From: Diphasiastrum complanatum
Taxonomy: Eukaryota; Streptophyta; Lycopodiopsida; Lycopodiales; Lycopodiaceae
DNA: 64,000 bases
Direction of reading: 5' to 3'
Assembly (NCBI GenBank): GCA_029204225.1
Contig: CM055107.1
Location: forward strand, 8,363,472 to 8,427,471
In this document: positions 1 through 13,931 of the stretch, piece after piece
Layout of the letters: each line of letters begins with the position of its first letter
Position numbering within the stretch: the first letter of the stretch is position 1
Translations under genes and position numbers: made by a program
The notes under the pieces: model-generated
Database searches by the model: none
What the model saw: only the letters and a program-made list of their open reading frames with translations
Told to the model about the DNA's origin: nothing

Positions 1-20
1 CACACACACACACACACAAC

Positions 21-61
<41 letters not shown>
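1..61. repeat. (CA)n microsatellite
   Basis: The window opens inside an AC/CA dinucleotide repeat with one small interruption (caacaa) near position 19. It runs off the left edge, so its full length is unknown. Confidence 0.97.
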
Positions 62-1899
<1,838 letters not shown>

Positions 1900-1948
1900 C
1901 TATCTCTTTGTCTCTCTCTCACATGTTTTGGAAGATTTTTGGATCGCG

Positions 1949-3898
<1,950 letters not shown>

Positions 3899-4098
3899 AC
3901 TCGACTGACAGACTCCCTCAAGCTGGGGCACCTACCAAACGTAGGCATTGAAGGAGAAGACATGAGAATCAACATCAAAAATATGATTGCTTGTGTTATT
4001 TTAACGATTAGCTGGTAGGCGCAAAAACAATTAGCTGATAGGCACAACTTCAATAAATTGATAGATAGTCATAGTAGACGAAATCAAGAAGTCAAATC

Positions 4099-4660
4099 AT
4101 GATGCTAGAAGATCAGCTGACGAATCTACAGTGGGATGGAAAAGATCTCACCTCTTTTGTGAGAAAGATGAATGATTTGTTTCTATCACTACACAACTCT
4201 AGAGCAGAGAATGCAGTATCAACTGAGAAGCAGCTCACGTACCTGTTGAGAGCCTTACCCAGATCTTTCCAGACGACATGAACCCTGCTCATGAAAGATC
4301 CTACCATGAACCTCGAAAAGGTGATTGTCGAGATTCGAGAGGAAGTCGAGGCCAGAGAACACCTTGATCACAAGGATGGTTTTGACTAGGCCCTCTACGG
4401 CAACAAAGAAAAATCCAAGAAACAATTCAAGACTAAGAGGGAGTCAAATCAGAGGCAAGATCATGACTAGAAAACTGAGGGAACCAGCAAGAGCAACTGG
4501 AAGACCAAAGGGAGGTCGAAACGACAAGATACAAACAAGAAGACCTGCGTGAGATGCAGAAGAGACGGGCATACAATAGATACCTGCTGGCTCAATCCCA
4601 AGGTTGAGTGTATCCATTGCCATAAGAAGGGTCATGCAGCCATGGATTGCTACCAAAATT
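4099..4660 (+). pseudogene. gag: copia gag with two zinc knuckles (family B copy 1)
   Basis: The capsid-like part is read at 4099-4281 (starting MMLEDQLTNLQWDGK and containing TYLLRALPRSFQ, typical of UBN2-type copia gag). It ends at an in-frame stop. After a frameshift, two complete CX2CX4HX4C zinc knuckles follow: CVRCRRDGHTIDTC at about 4546 and CIHCHKKGHAAMDC at about 4609. In an intact element this protein forms the particle that packages the RNA. Copy 2 has matching knuckles at 36.6 kb. Confidence 0.85.
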
Positions 4661-4719
4661 CAAGAAACAGATCAGCACAAAATAGACAGGAGAACAACAA
4701 TAGTTTTTCCTAAGTCGAG

Positions 4720-4971
4720 GTGCCCGAGAGCTTGAAGATGGGCGAAGAAAGAACGAATAGAAATTGTTCGACCGCCTACATCTGTGAAGATGTGTGTGTA
4801 GCATCAACATCTGACACACATGAGGTGATTCTAGATTCAGGAGCCACCTCACACTTCATGACATCAAGACGAATAATGTCTGATTTCAGAAGTGCGGATC
4901 CCTCAAGATTTATAGTTCTTGGAGATGGATCTAGACATGAAGTGCACTCTATAAATTCACAAAACACATGA
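4720..4971 (+). pseudogene. copia aspartic protease fragment
   Basis: The frame carries VILDSGATSHFMTS, with the catalytic Asp of the D-S-G-A retropepsin motif near 4834. The open frame ends at 4971. Just before that (about 4955-4965) the sequence jumps from the protease side to the middle of integrase relative to copy 2. The enzyme would normally release gag and pol products from the polyprotein. Here it lacks its C-terminal part. Confidence 0.85.
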
Positions 4972-5560
4972 ATTGGACAAAGAGATGTACAAGCAGCAAG
5001 GTGAAGCATATCAGAACGGATCGAGGTGGCGAATAGATCTCGAATCGCTTCACTGACTTCTGCAATGATCATGGTATCATTCACAAAAGAATTGCAGCCT
5101 ACACACCGCAGGACAATGGTGTCGCTGAACGAAAGAATAGGACCCTTATGGAAGCAGCCAGATGCATGATGGCCTATTCGAAAGCTCCAAGGGCACTGTA
5201 GGCTGAAGCAGTAACTACAGCTACATACATCCAGAACAGGACAGACAAATCTGGTGTTCCTCACACGACACCACATGAGCTATGGTGGGGTAGAAAACCC
5301 AACCTGTCTCACGTCAGAATCTTTGGTTGTGGAACATATGCACATATTCTTGATAAGCTTCAAAAGAAGCTTGATGAGAAAGCCGAGCATGGATTTCTGG
5401 TAGGTTATGACAACACTTTGTCATACTACAGAGTCTACATGCCAGACACGAACACTATGAAAATAGTGAGGAATGTCTAATTCGATGAGAGCAGGACATA
5501 GCCAACAAAGATCCTGTCAGCTACGAAGTCTGGAGAGACAGTATTATGGCCTGCCGCCAA
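4972..5560 (+). pseudogene. copia integrase core and C-terminus, N-terminally deleted
   Basis: The second catalytic Asp context (RTDRGGE, followed by a stop) lies near 5020, and the catalytic Glu context (NGVAERKNRTLMEA) near 5115. Copia integrase C-terminal motifs follow (PHELWWGRKPNLSHVRIFG, GFLVGYD). The HHCC zinc-binding region and first Asp seen in copy 2 (37.26-37.5 kb) are missing. Several stops interrupt the frame, for example at 5201 and 5480. It cannot make a working integrase. Confidence 0.85.
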
Positions 5561-5865
5561 TGACAGAGGGAGTAAAGGACAAACATGAAAACAAAAATTT
5601 TTGAGTCGTCTCCCATTCGAATGACGAATCAGATGAAGAAAGATTCGAGAGACAACCTGCCACCGTAGTTCCTATAAACCAAGATGGTTTCGGACCGAGC
5701 AGAGCAGACAAGGGCAAAGGCATAGTTGTTCCAGGAGGATCTTCCAGAAGGTCGACAAGACCACAAAGAGCTTCCACATCAGAAGAATTCTGCGGGTTCA
5801 GTGGCGAACCACAGACATTCAAGGAGGCGATTGAAAGTCTAGAAAAGGACAGATGGATCCAAGCC

Positions 5866-6849
5866 ATGAACGAAGAGATGGAGTCCATGAAGAAGAACCA
5901 GATATGGACGTTGGAGCCATTACCACATAAGCGCAAGACTGTCAAATGCAAATGGGTCTTCAAGCTCAAATACGAACCAGATGAGAATGTGACAAAATAC
6001 AATGCAAGATTGGTAGTGAAGGGTTTCTCTCAGAGATACGGTATTGACTATTCTGAAAACTTCTCTCCTGTCGTCAAACATTCGTCCCTACATCTATTAT
6101 TTGCATATACAAGAGCTTATGACCTCAGGATCCACATTGTGGACAGGAAGACAGCCTTCTTGCATGGCGAATTAGACGAAGAGGTCTACATGGATCAGCC
6201 CCCAGGATTCGTCTCGAATTCACTTCCTGACTATATATGCAGAATGCATAGAAGCATCTATGGTTTGAAACAGTCAGCCCAACAATGGTACAAGAAGAAA
6301 TATCAAGCCCTGAAATCATTAGGATTCAAGCCTCTTTTGGCTGATTCCAATGTGTATGTCAAGATTACAGATGGACAGATCATCATAGTGGTTGTATATG
6401 CGGACGACACTCTGATACTTTGCAGGAGTGAGCAGCTAATTGCTGAGGTGAAGACAGACATCTCGAAACATTTCGAGATAGTGGATCTGGGAGAAGCCAG
6501 GTGTTACCTAGGCTTACAAATTGAGAGGGACTATGAGGGAGATAAGTTATACCTTCACCAGTCCAGATACACCAAAAAGATCCCAGAGGTCTTTGGGATG
6601 CTGAACTACAAAGGAGCGAACACTCCAATGCTCACATGGACGGTACTGATGAATGATGACTATCCAAAGACTGAGGAAGAAAGAGAACAGATGCAACTCA
6701 CACCTTACAGGAAACTGATAGGATCACTGATGTACCTTGCAGACAACACATGTCTTGATATTGCTTATGCAGTATTCAGGATGAGTCAATTCTGCACGAA
6801 TCCAGGCTCGACAAAATTATGGCTTGTGGATTGGAAGATTGCAAAATGA
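5866..6849 (+). pseudogene. pol: copia reverse transcriptase (327 codons open)
   Basis: This is the longest open stretch of family B. Motifs in order are KTVKCKWVFKLKY, ARLVVKGFSQ, DRKTAFLHGELDEEVYMDQP (first catalytic Asp), IYGLKQSAQQWY, and VVYADDTLIL (YADD catalytic pair near 6398). These define RVT_2, the copia RT that copies element RNA into cDNA. The listed start is an internal Met: the frame opens upstream in the integrase-RT linker (5560-5865, containing PQRASTSEEF). The RT looks largely complete, but the element around it is dead. Confidence 0.92.
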
Positions 6850-7236
6850 ATTTTGCAATATCTTCAATCAACGAGGGATTATGGCTTGTGTCATTGTCGT
6901 GGTGCAGGCTTCAGGATACTTTCCTACAGCGATGCTAGTTGGGCATCTCTCAAGGACGATTGTAAAAGCGTCTCAGGAGGATGCACCATTGCATCAGGAG
7001 CAGTAGTTCTCTGGGTCAGCAAGAAGCAGACCGTTGTGGCCTAGTCATCCTGTGAAGTAGAGTACGTTGCAGCAGCGAAGATGGCCAACGAAATAATTTG
7101 GCTAAGGCAGTTTCTGGATGAATTGGGTGAAACAAAGAATGAGCCTCTGGTCTTGCAGATGGACAACACCTCTGCAATACACCTGACGAAAGATCTCGTG
7201 TTCCATTCTAGAATGAAGCACATTGCGATCAAGTAG
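6850..7236 (+). pseudogene. copia RNase H, truncated
   Basis: A frame change near 6850 leads to copia RNase H motifs: LSYSDASWASLKDDCKSVSGG, LWVSKKQTVVA, a stop, then SSCEVEYVAAAKMANEIIWL and MDNTSAIHLTKD. The frame is broken by a stop at about 7042, and homology ends after KHIAIK. RNase H would degrade the RNA strand during reverse transcription. Confidence 0.85.
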
Positions 7237-7620
7237 TCAAATGTTGTATTAATTTTTTGAACGTAGATCAGTAGTGACTGATTGCACTCTAGAGGACTAT
7301 AGGAGTGATTCAGTTGGCAGTGTCCAACGATCGCATCTGAACTGCATCCGAGTCCCAGAAGAGGAACACAATTGTTTCACAATCATGACTGTTTCACGAA
7401 TTCTCCTCTCATCATTAGTATCAGATGAGCATATCACGACCGAATTCCCTCATCAAATACAAATAATCTGTGGAGGAAGAGACGTTTAGCTGCTGGATCA
7501 ATCTTCAATTAAACTCCTTGATTGCATCCGGTAGGCCAACTCAACTCATCACAACATGTTAAGCAAACAAGTGGGAGATGGAGGTTGAGAAGTGTATTCT
7601 CAATCGATCAGGATGGAATA

Positions 7621-7680
7621 ATTCAGCACAAAATGTAGTAAAGAAAGATTCAGCACAAAATGTAGTAAAGAAAGATTCAG
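7621..7680. repeat. 27-bp tandem duplication
   Basis: ATTCAGCACAAAATGTAGTA plus AAGAAAG occurs twice in a row (7621-7647, 7648-7674) with no visible difference, followed by the first 6 bases of a third unit. The identity implies a recent slippage or duplication event. Confidence 0.95.
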
Positions 7681-8310
7681 ATGTGAGATGTGGAGGGCGG
7701 ACAACAAAATTGTGGATGTCTTAGCTGGAGTGAGCTTCTTGCGTACACTAATTTTTGCATGTAGACTAATTTTTTCATGTAGACTGAAGGAAAGAAATAG
7801 GAGAGAGAGAGGGAGAGGGAGATGGAGGGAGAATGAAAACTTGAGAGAGGAGGAGGGTGGTGGGGGCCGTTGCCAGCATGTGAAATACACACAGAATGGG
7901 CCAATAGTGGCCACGTTGGAATAACAGCAAGTACCTAGGCTCAATTCTCCCAAAAATTCTATGAAGTAGGCCAATCCAATCTCCTTTTATTTTATAATGT
8001 AGAATCTCTTCTTTGATCTTCTACAAGAAAATTAGTTGCTCCTAGAGTGAAACACATATTCTATATCAAGAATCTTCTATATTCTATGCACACAACTCTC
8101 ATAGATGAATCATGATGACTCACAAATCATGTGTATTATAAGCAATATAGGTCAAAATAAACAGTCCCTAGTGAATTTTCTTCACACTGCTTATTTAGCC
8201 AATTAACTTCTAAACAGGAGTAATCCAATTACTCAAGTCAATTGCAAATGATTCAGAAATCTTAAATGTCTAAGTGCAGATCTCAATTATACTAGTATAA
8301 CACCATTTTT

Positions 8311-8412
8311 AGATCCTCTTCTAAACCATCATTAAGTTAATGAATTATCCTTTCCACATAAAGAACCATTAACCCACAAGTAATTGTTCCGCACATTACT
8401 TGTTCATATGTC
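8311..8412. repeat. Dispersed repeat, copy 1 (matches 62615-62716)
   Basis: About 100 bp starting AGATCCTCTTCTAAACCATC and ending ACTTGTTCATATGTC match 62615-62716 with roughly 10 visible differences, in the same orientation. Flanks on both sides differ. It is probably part of a larger unidentified repeat family. Confidence 0.85.
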
Positions 8413-9699
8413 TATGCACTCTGACTAGTTTAAGTATACGATATAAACTCAATACATATGAAATACATAGCAGATCCACAATATTAGGATGTACATACCA
8501 ACATATCCAACTATGTTCCTATATATAAACATAGGCAATAATCTAGCAAATATCCATAATCCGCATATGTTACTCACATAACTCACTAAGAATCTTGCAA
8601 CTCAGCTACAAAAGAACTCTTTTTCTCACAAGTAAATAGCATATTTGGGAATACTCTGAAGTGAATAATTCCACATCACAAGTTTTCCAACCATCTAACT
8701 CTAACTTACAAAATTCCTTCACCCAATCAGCCTTCCACAGATTTTAGTATTCAAACCAAGATTAGGCCAACTTATATAGACATCTATCCCGAATGATAGA
8801 AATATTACAACTCAATAATAAACTATCAAATAGAAATAATCATTTGGGTCTAGGAAGTCTAAATTCCACTGAATCAATTGAAAATATCAACAGATTCTGA
8901 GCCATATTCACAAATGTTATATGGAAGTATAATTTTATATAACCATAACACCTCTTCAGAATCTAGTTCCACACCTGGAAGGAGTTATACGAATCTCATT
9001 TCAATTGTCTTGTATTTAAGAAATTTCTAAAAAGTAGAGGTCTTAAAAGAAGAGGACTAGATTTAAAATGCTCAAGATTTTGTAAATAATGAGATACCAT
9101 TTGGGATCTTGATCTATATCTCATATTTTCCCAAAATACCCTTAAAAAAACCAATGGATTTCACTGTTAGTATTACCGTTACAATAATTACTAACCATCG
9201 GTCTACAGATCATTCTTACCCAAGAAATCTCCTTTGGAATCACTGATGTCCCATGTTGGAGAAAGAGGGTGTGTGAGAGAGAAAACAAAAACAACTCGAA
9301 AAGAAACGAACATGAAGAGAAGCGAACTCAAAACTCAAAAAGAAACAAACTCGAACGAAAAGTGTTCGTGTGCAGCGGAATGAGCTATCTCACTCTTTCC
9401 CTAAGCATGACTACGCCTATCAGACATGAACAGAACATTAGTGATAGAAATCACGTTCGATCTAATTACATAGCCAAACATTAAGCAACAAAACATCAGA
9501 AAGATAATTTGTCGCAAACAACTAAACAAATTATCAATCGCAAATTATTCGCGAAGAGCTAGACTGATAATCAGTGTGAAAGACAAGACTAAATATTAGT
9601 CACAAACAGCTAGACTAATAATAATTTGCTAAGAACAGACTACCAGATTAAGCAATAAGAGAGTCAGACAGAATGTAGAAAAACATATTTTGACTTCCT

Positions 9700-10110
9700 T
9701 TATAATAATGTATAGAAAAGTCAAAGATTTGCATCAGCTCGGCCTATCTAGCTTGCCTCCCCCTTAAATCTGTTGCATCACAAAAATATCAAAGAGTCTG
9801 ATGATCCGTCAAAATTTCAAATATGGCTCCATACAAATAATGTCTCCAAATTTTCAAGGAATGAACAATTGCAAACAGTTCCTTCTCATAGATACAATAC
9901 CTAGACTGAGCAACATTGAGTTTCTTGCCTTCAAAAGCAACAGGATATCTATCATGCGTCAAAACAGCTCCAATAGCATAATCACTGGCATCGGTCCTAA
10001 ACACAAAAGCCTTATTAGGATCGCCAATGATTATTATTGGTGTCGAAGTGATACTTTCCTTAAGCAATTCGAGACAATTATTCATATCCTCCGTCCATGC
10101 CTCTAGTGGA
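9700..10110 (-). pseudogene. gypsy RNase H domain (family K copy 1)
   Basis: The frame at 9789-10085 reads MNNCLELLKESITSTPI, then VFRTDASDYAIGAVLTHD (the RT_RNaseH domain with the catalytic Asp in TDAS), RYCIYEKELFAIVHSLKIWR (Glu) and EILTDHQTL (Asp). The same motifs occur in copy 2 at 50.8-51.4 kb. The continuation toward integrase is lost at about 9687. Confidence 0.88.
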
Positions 10111-10137
10111 CTCTTAGCCCTCCGGCTTAGCTCCTTT

Positions 10138-10782
10138 CAAGGCCTGGGTAAGGGGAAATGCCAATTGAGCAAATTGGGGAATGTGCCAATGGAAAAATCC
10201 TTTAAACCCCAAGAAAGACTTGATTTCTTGAACTGTGGTGGGAATAGGCCATTCAATAACCCTCTAGATACATTCGGCCTCGATCTCCACTCCTCGTTCA
10301 GAAATCTTACGCTCCAAGTAGGACAATTCCATCGCAAAAAAACAGAAGTTAAACATAGACTCTTTGGCCAAGAGCTTTTCCCTTCTTAGGATGTCCCAGA
10401 CAATCGTAAGATGCTCTTTATGTTCCGCCAAAGTCTTACTGAACACTAAGATATCATCTAAGAATACCACTACAAATCTTCCCAAATATGGCCTGAACAA
10501 ATCGTTCATCATCTATTGGAAAGTTGCCGATGCATTGGTCAAACCAAAAGGCAACACCAAAAATTTGTAGTGACCAAAGCGAATTCAAAACTTGGTTTTT
10601 GGTATATATTCTGTCTTAATACGTATCTGATGGAATCCGGACCTTAGATCTATTTTGGTAAAGTACCCAGCACCACCAAGATAATCTATCAGGTCATCCA
10701 TCCGTGGCAGTGGATATCTATTCTTAACGGTTTCCTTGCTCAATTTCTTTACTTTTAATGCAATTAAGGTCATTAGGTCCAA
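10138..10782 (-). pseudogene. pol: gypsy reverse transcriptase fragment (family K copy 1)
   Basis: Two frames cover it: 10585-10782 (VKNRYPLPRMDDLIDYLGGAG, then YFTKIDLRSGFHQIRI with the first catalytic Asp) and 10264-10512 (MMNDLFRPYLGRFVVVFLDDILVFSKT with the catalytic LDD). Stops and frameshifts separate them. The N-terminal RT is fused to ALKVKK, which comes from the protease frame, so a deletion has joined protease to RT. Copy 2 shows the reverse defect, keeping protease but losing this RT N-terminus. Confidence 0.9.
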
Positions 10783-11284
10783 AGATTAAAAAACTAAGAA
10801 AAACATACATCCATCTCATTACTTCGAGATAGATTACCTGAGGTAGAAGCTGGTTTTTTTACGCAATCTCGTGCAAGGTGACCCTCGCCATTGCACTTGA
10901 AGCATAGGTTCTTCTTACGAGCTTCAGCTTTATCAATGCCACCCTGATAGTTTTTAAAGTTTTTCTTGGCTTTCTTAGGATTATTGGAATTGGGATGTGT
11001 TTCACTAACAGTTTCCCTATCCTTCCTCTTAGATTGAAAAACTTTTTTCTGCCCATTAGGCTGTTGACCCCTAGGTGGCTTAGGTGTGTCATCAAAAAAC
11101 TTTGCAGTCCTAATAGCATCTTTGGATGGTTCCTACGAACATCCACTTGATAATATTCTGGTAACCCATCAATAAACATCAACATTTGTATCTTAGGTGG
11201 AATATCACTATAAAGTGAATTCAGGTACTCATGAAAATCTTGAATGATTTTTTCCAAACCTTTATTCATTGCTATATGACTCAA
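10783..11284 (-). pseudogene. gag: gypsy gag C-terminal part with zinc-knuckle region
   Basis: The frame 10859-11284 starts MSHIAMNKGLEKIIQDFHEYLN and matches copy 2 (52353-52850). A frameshift at about 11130 disturbs the middle. The nucleotides for the CX2CX4HX4C knuckle (copy 2: CFKCNGEGHLARDC) are present at about 10870-10910, where the reading frame is shifted. Confidence 0.8.
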
Positions 11285-11683
11285 CTTTTAAAAGTGTTCA
11301 TAGTCATCTAACTATGGTAGGAAGTATTTCCTAAATACTATGCAAAAACACTGGTTTTGATCAAAAACACAAGCTAGAATCAATCTTTTTCCAAAAACTT
11401 GTTTTGTGGATGTACAAGAAGACTTCCTCTAACCATTCCACAAATCCTTTTTCAAAAAGTTTCTAAACCAACCGCCCACATTCATCTTCTCTAATTATAA
11501 TAAAAAATTGGCCCCTAAACAATTCTATAAGCATCACTACCTCTTCCAAAGAGAACTAGATTCATTGGGTACTTCAACTACAAGCTTCCTACCACTAGAA
11601 AAGCCAATAATCTTCCCCAAAAATTTTAGTTGGTGATCTTAATAGAACATGAAGAAGGTTAGAAAGGTTACCATCCTTTGTCT
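11285..11683 (-). other. gypsy K copy 1 leader between gag and PBS, with deletion scar
   Basis: Sequence matches copy 2 on both sides of 11339-11348 (TATGCAAAAA), but the 987 bp between the two TATGCAAAAA words in copy 2 (52905 and 53892) are absent here. The remainder matches the copy 2 leader up to the PBS. Confidence 0.85.
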
Positions 11684-11696
11684 AGCTCTGATACCA
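11684..11696 (-). promoter_or_regulatory. Primer-binding site (initiator-Met tRNA type)
   Basis: On the minus strand this reads TGGTATCAGAGCT, complementary to the 3' end of plant initiator-Met tRNA. It primes minus-strand DNA synthesis and marks the inner edge of the 5' LTR. Confidence 0.85.
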
Positions 11697-12290
11697 CTTT
11701 AACAAGTAGAAGGGAGGAAGTCCTCCAGATCCAAGGTAGAGCCTCCAAATGTCCTCCAAGCAACTTGCAAGCTCCAAGATGCTTCTCCAACTCCAAGCTA
11801 GGATGCCTCCACCTGCAAGTAAGGATCTGCAAGCCTCCAAGGATCTCTCCTCCACCTGTGTCCCTACTCTTATACACAAAGGTATATAATAAGCTGGCCT
11901 CAAGTATTCACCACCCAACCATAGCTAGATCCAAGCTCCAAGCAAGACCTATCTAGCACCCCCTCGCTAACCGTAAACAAATCACAAGCATACCACAACA
12001 CTCCATAGCATACTCAAGATCCAAACCCTACTTATGTCCCATACCATAAGCAAGATCCAAACCCTCAGCATACTACACACAAGAAATTACTCTACACAAT
12101 AGTAGCCACACTAGAGCATAAGCAAAGCAAGCTAAAGAGATCTCTCTCCCTCCCAATGGGCGCCCTACTCCCCTTATATAGATGGCAATTGGTACCCTCC
12201 AGTACACTATGGAGTTCCATGCATATCCAATTAGAAAGAAAGAGGCCTAGAGGAGTTCAAGAGCCTTCATAGGCTTATGAAAATGATTCC
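11697..12290 (-). repeat. Partial 5' LTR of gypsy K copy 1
   Basis: It matches the copy 2 LTR from the PBS (54255) to about 54850, including CCTCCACCTGCAAGTAAGGA and the CCCAATGGGCGCCCTACT block. Homology stops after CATAGGCTTATG at about 12290, so the outer roughly 430 bp present in copy 2 are missing. Confidence 0.85.
12174..12180 (-). promoter_or_regulatory. TATA box in gypsy K LTR
   Basis: On the minus strand it reads TATATAAG, placed as expected upstream of the transcribed part of the LTR. Copy 2 has TATATGAG at 54728-54735, a one-base change. Confidence 0.6.
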
Positions 12291-13170
12291 ACCATGCTTC
12301 CAACTCTGAACTCTCTGGAAAAATACAGCAAATAAACAATAAATGTGAGTGATCAACTTTTGCTTGCATGTCTCCTCCTTCTTTGTCCTTTGTTGCCATG
12401 TATCCACCATGATACTCCATGAATGAGCCTCCATCTTCATCTTGCCACAAGAAACCATCAAACCTTGGAAATCCATGAGTAGGTGAGTACATTAATGATG
12501 CAAATCCAGCACCACATGACTCCATAAACCAGGTAGTTTGCACTAGTCCATCTTCAAGATCTACTTGACACAAGAAAATGACCATGAATTCACCAAAAAC
12601 TGACAATCTCCAAGTATTGGCACCAAGTAGCTCAACACTTGAGAACTTAGACATGGATGAGTGACATAATGAACCTCCAATAGCTTCATTTCCATCAGCA
12701 AAATCAGCCAAGAATGCCAGTACAAATCCAACATCAAAACAATGCTCACCAATGTAGCTAGTTTTACCATATCTTGACAATTTGCACACATCCACATGAA
12801 ATTGCTCAAACATGAGATAGAAAAAGTAAAGTAAACTTGAACAACACTTCCTTGTTGCTCCTTTGACCTTACTTGAGTCTTCAATATGCTGTAAAAATAG
12901 ATCCATAACACCTTTGCCAATTACCTCTCCTTTGATGCTCTTGACTAGCTCCAAATTGCCAACTTCCCTTTTGACTAGTTGAAGCGCTTTGAGATCAATT
13001 TCTTGATCTTCAACTTGACCATCAAAGTAATTGAACAAACTTTGTTTTCCAGATCCATTACTTGATTTTAAAGCAAGATAACATCCATCCACTTGCATAT
13101 CTCCATGTACACAAGAAGATCTTCCAAAAGATGTTCCACTCTTCATAAGAGATTGATACTCAAGATCCAT
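12247..13170 (-). other. 307-codon open frame of unknown origin
   Basis: The frame is open from an internal Met at 13170 to a stop at 12247. The first residues, MDLEYQSLMKSGT, are the normal start of copia RT, continuing copia A copy 1 after a one-base frameshift. From about 13110 the protein no longer matches RT: no KWVF, no YADD, no GLKQ. The middle is rich in Gly, Ser, Phe and acidic residues, with no motif I know. The last roughly 15 codons (from 12290 down) lie in the gypsy K LTR. On the minus strand a purine tract, AAAGAAGGAGGAGACATG, near 12390 resembles a polypurine tract. It is most simply a non-coding 3' region of an element that happens to be open. A captured sequence is a weaker alternative. 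Confidence 0.4.
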
Positions 13171-13178
13171 TGGTTGGA

Positions 13179-13931
13179 TTACTCCTCTTCTTTCCTTGCT
13201 TGATCTACACTTGTAGGCTCATCCAAAGAGGTTAGGAAAGCAACATAATTTCCAGAAACTACTTGCTTACCCTTTTGATCATATGTGAGCCTTGAAGGTA
13301 TTTGTCTTTCTCTTGATGTTCTCCTTGGCTTTTGACTTGATGAAGGTCCATCATCACCACCATCCAAAGTAGGATCCTTCTCATCAACATCAAGAATGTT
13401 AGAACCATCTACTTTATCATCAATCATGCTTGAAGACACCTTTGGAATGTTTCCCTCATAAAAAATGACATCTCTACCAACAATCACTTTGTTAGTAGAA
13501 GGAATGTAAACCTTGTAGGCTTTACTCACCTCACTATATCCAACAAAAATACCTCTTCTTGAAGATGGATCCTCCTTGGTCCTATCATCAAGAGTAATGT
13601 TGACATAGCATGTGCATCCAAAGGTTCTTAGAAAGTTGACACTTGGCCTCCTCTTGAATAGCATCTCAAAAGGTGTCCTTCCATCCAAAATAGCACTCAG
13701 CCACCTATTGCACAAGAAATTGGCACACAACAAAGCTTGATCCCAAAATGGTTTGTCAAGATTAGCACTTAACCTCATAGCTTTAGCACTTTCACATAAA
13801 GTTCTATTCTTCCTTTCAGCCACTCCATTTTGTTGTGGGGTCCTTGATGTTGTACACTCCCTCTTGATCCCATGCTCACAAAAGGCCTTGAACTTGTTAG
13901 ATATGTACTCACCACCATTGTCGCCTCTCAA
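13179..13931 (-). pseudogene. copia integrase catalytic C-terminal half (family A copy 1)
   Basis: The frame starts MRGDNGGEYISNKFKAF (second catalytic Asp) and continues with PQQNGVAERKNRTLCE (catalytic Glu), FWDQALLCANFLCNRW, GRTPFEMLFKRRPSVNFLR and RGIFVGYSEVSKAYKVY, all copia integrase. It ends RKEEE-stop. A one-base frameshift then leads into the RT start at 13170. It overlaps the upstream frame by 4 bp because a single-base deletion near 13940 breaks the original polyprotein. Confidence 0.92.

Larger units (their letters stand above)
4008..7236 (+). mobile_element. Ty1/copia element, family B copy 1 (degenerate, no LTRs)
   Basis: The coding order gag, zinc knuckles, protease, integrase, RT, RNase H on the + strand is diagnostic of Ty1/copia (Pseudoviridae). 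Neither LTR, PBS nor polypurine tract was found. Homology stops within RNase H at about 7236, right after an HIAIK motif where the C-terminal tail should follow. A second copy lies at about 36.3-38.56 kb. Comparison shows that copy 1 lacks the zinc-binding domain and first catalytic Asp of integrase, deleted near 4960. The approximate left edge is a guess: two similar 20-bp words containing TTAGCTG(G/A)TAGGC lie at about 4008-4050. Confidence 0.9.
7237..9686. other. No recognisable gene; repeat debris
   Basis: After copia B stops, 2.4 kb follow without protein motifs. The region holds a 27-bp tandem duplication (7621-7680), an AG-rich stretch (7798-7860) and a dispersed repeat shared with 62.6 kb (8311-8412). 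At 9240-9690 lies an A-rich sequence with repeated CTAGACTAATAAT-like words. The last could be an old LTR, but no boundary can be shown. Confidence 0.5.
9687..12290 (-). mobile_element. Ty3/gypsy element, family K copy 1 (internally deleted, 3' truncated)
   Basis: Read on the minus strand: partial 5' LTR (about 12290 to 11697), initiator-Met PBS, leader, gag C-terminal part with zinc-knuckle region, RT, then the start of RNase H. It is very similar to copy 2 at 50.2-55.3 kb. Compared with copy 2 it lacks about 987 bp of leader and gag (junction at 11339-11348), and most protease and N-terminal RT sequence at about 10745. It ends inside RNase H at 9687, so integrase and the 3' LTR are absent. 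It was probably once a chromovirus-like gypsy, but no chromodomain remains to prove this. Confidence 0.9.

Noticed and set aside
4776-5276. 166-codon minus-strand ORF
   Set aside because: Antisense shadow of the copia protease/integrase; a similar shadow recurs opposite copy 2.
7600-7974. Minus-strand 124-codon ORF with Pro/Ser/Leu-rich sequence
   Set aside because: It is the complement of an AG-rich tract and a tandem duplication; no domain or start context.
12380-12400. AAGGAGGAGACATG as polypurine tract plus 3' LTR start of copia A
   Set aside because: The sequence after it (TGCAAGCAAAAG) does not match the copia A LTR start (TGTGAAAGATT).
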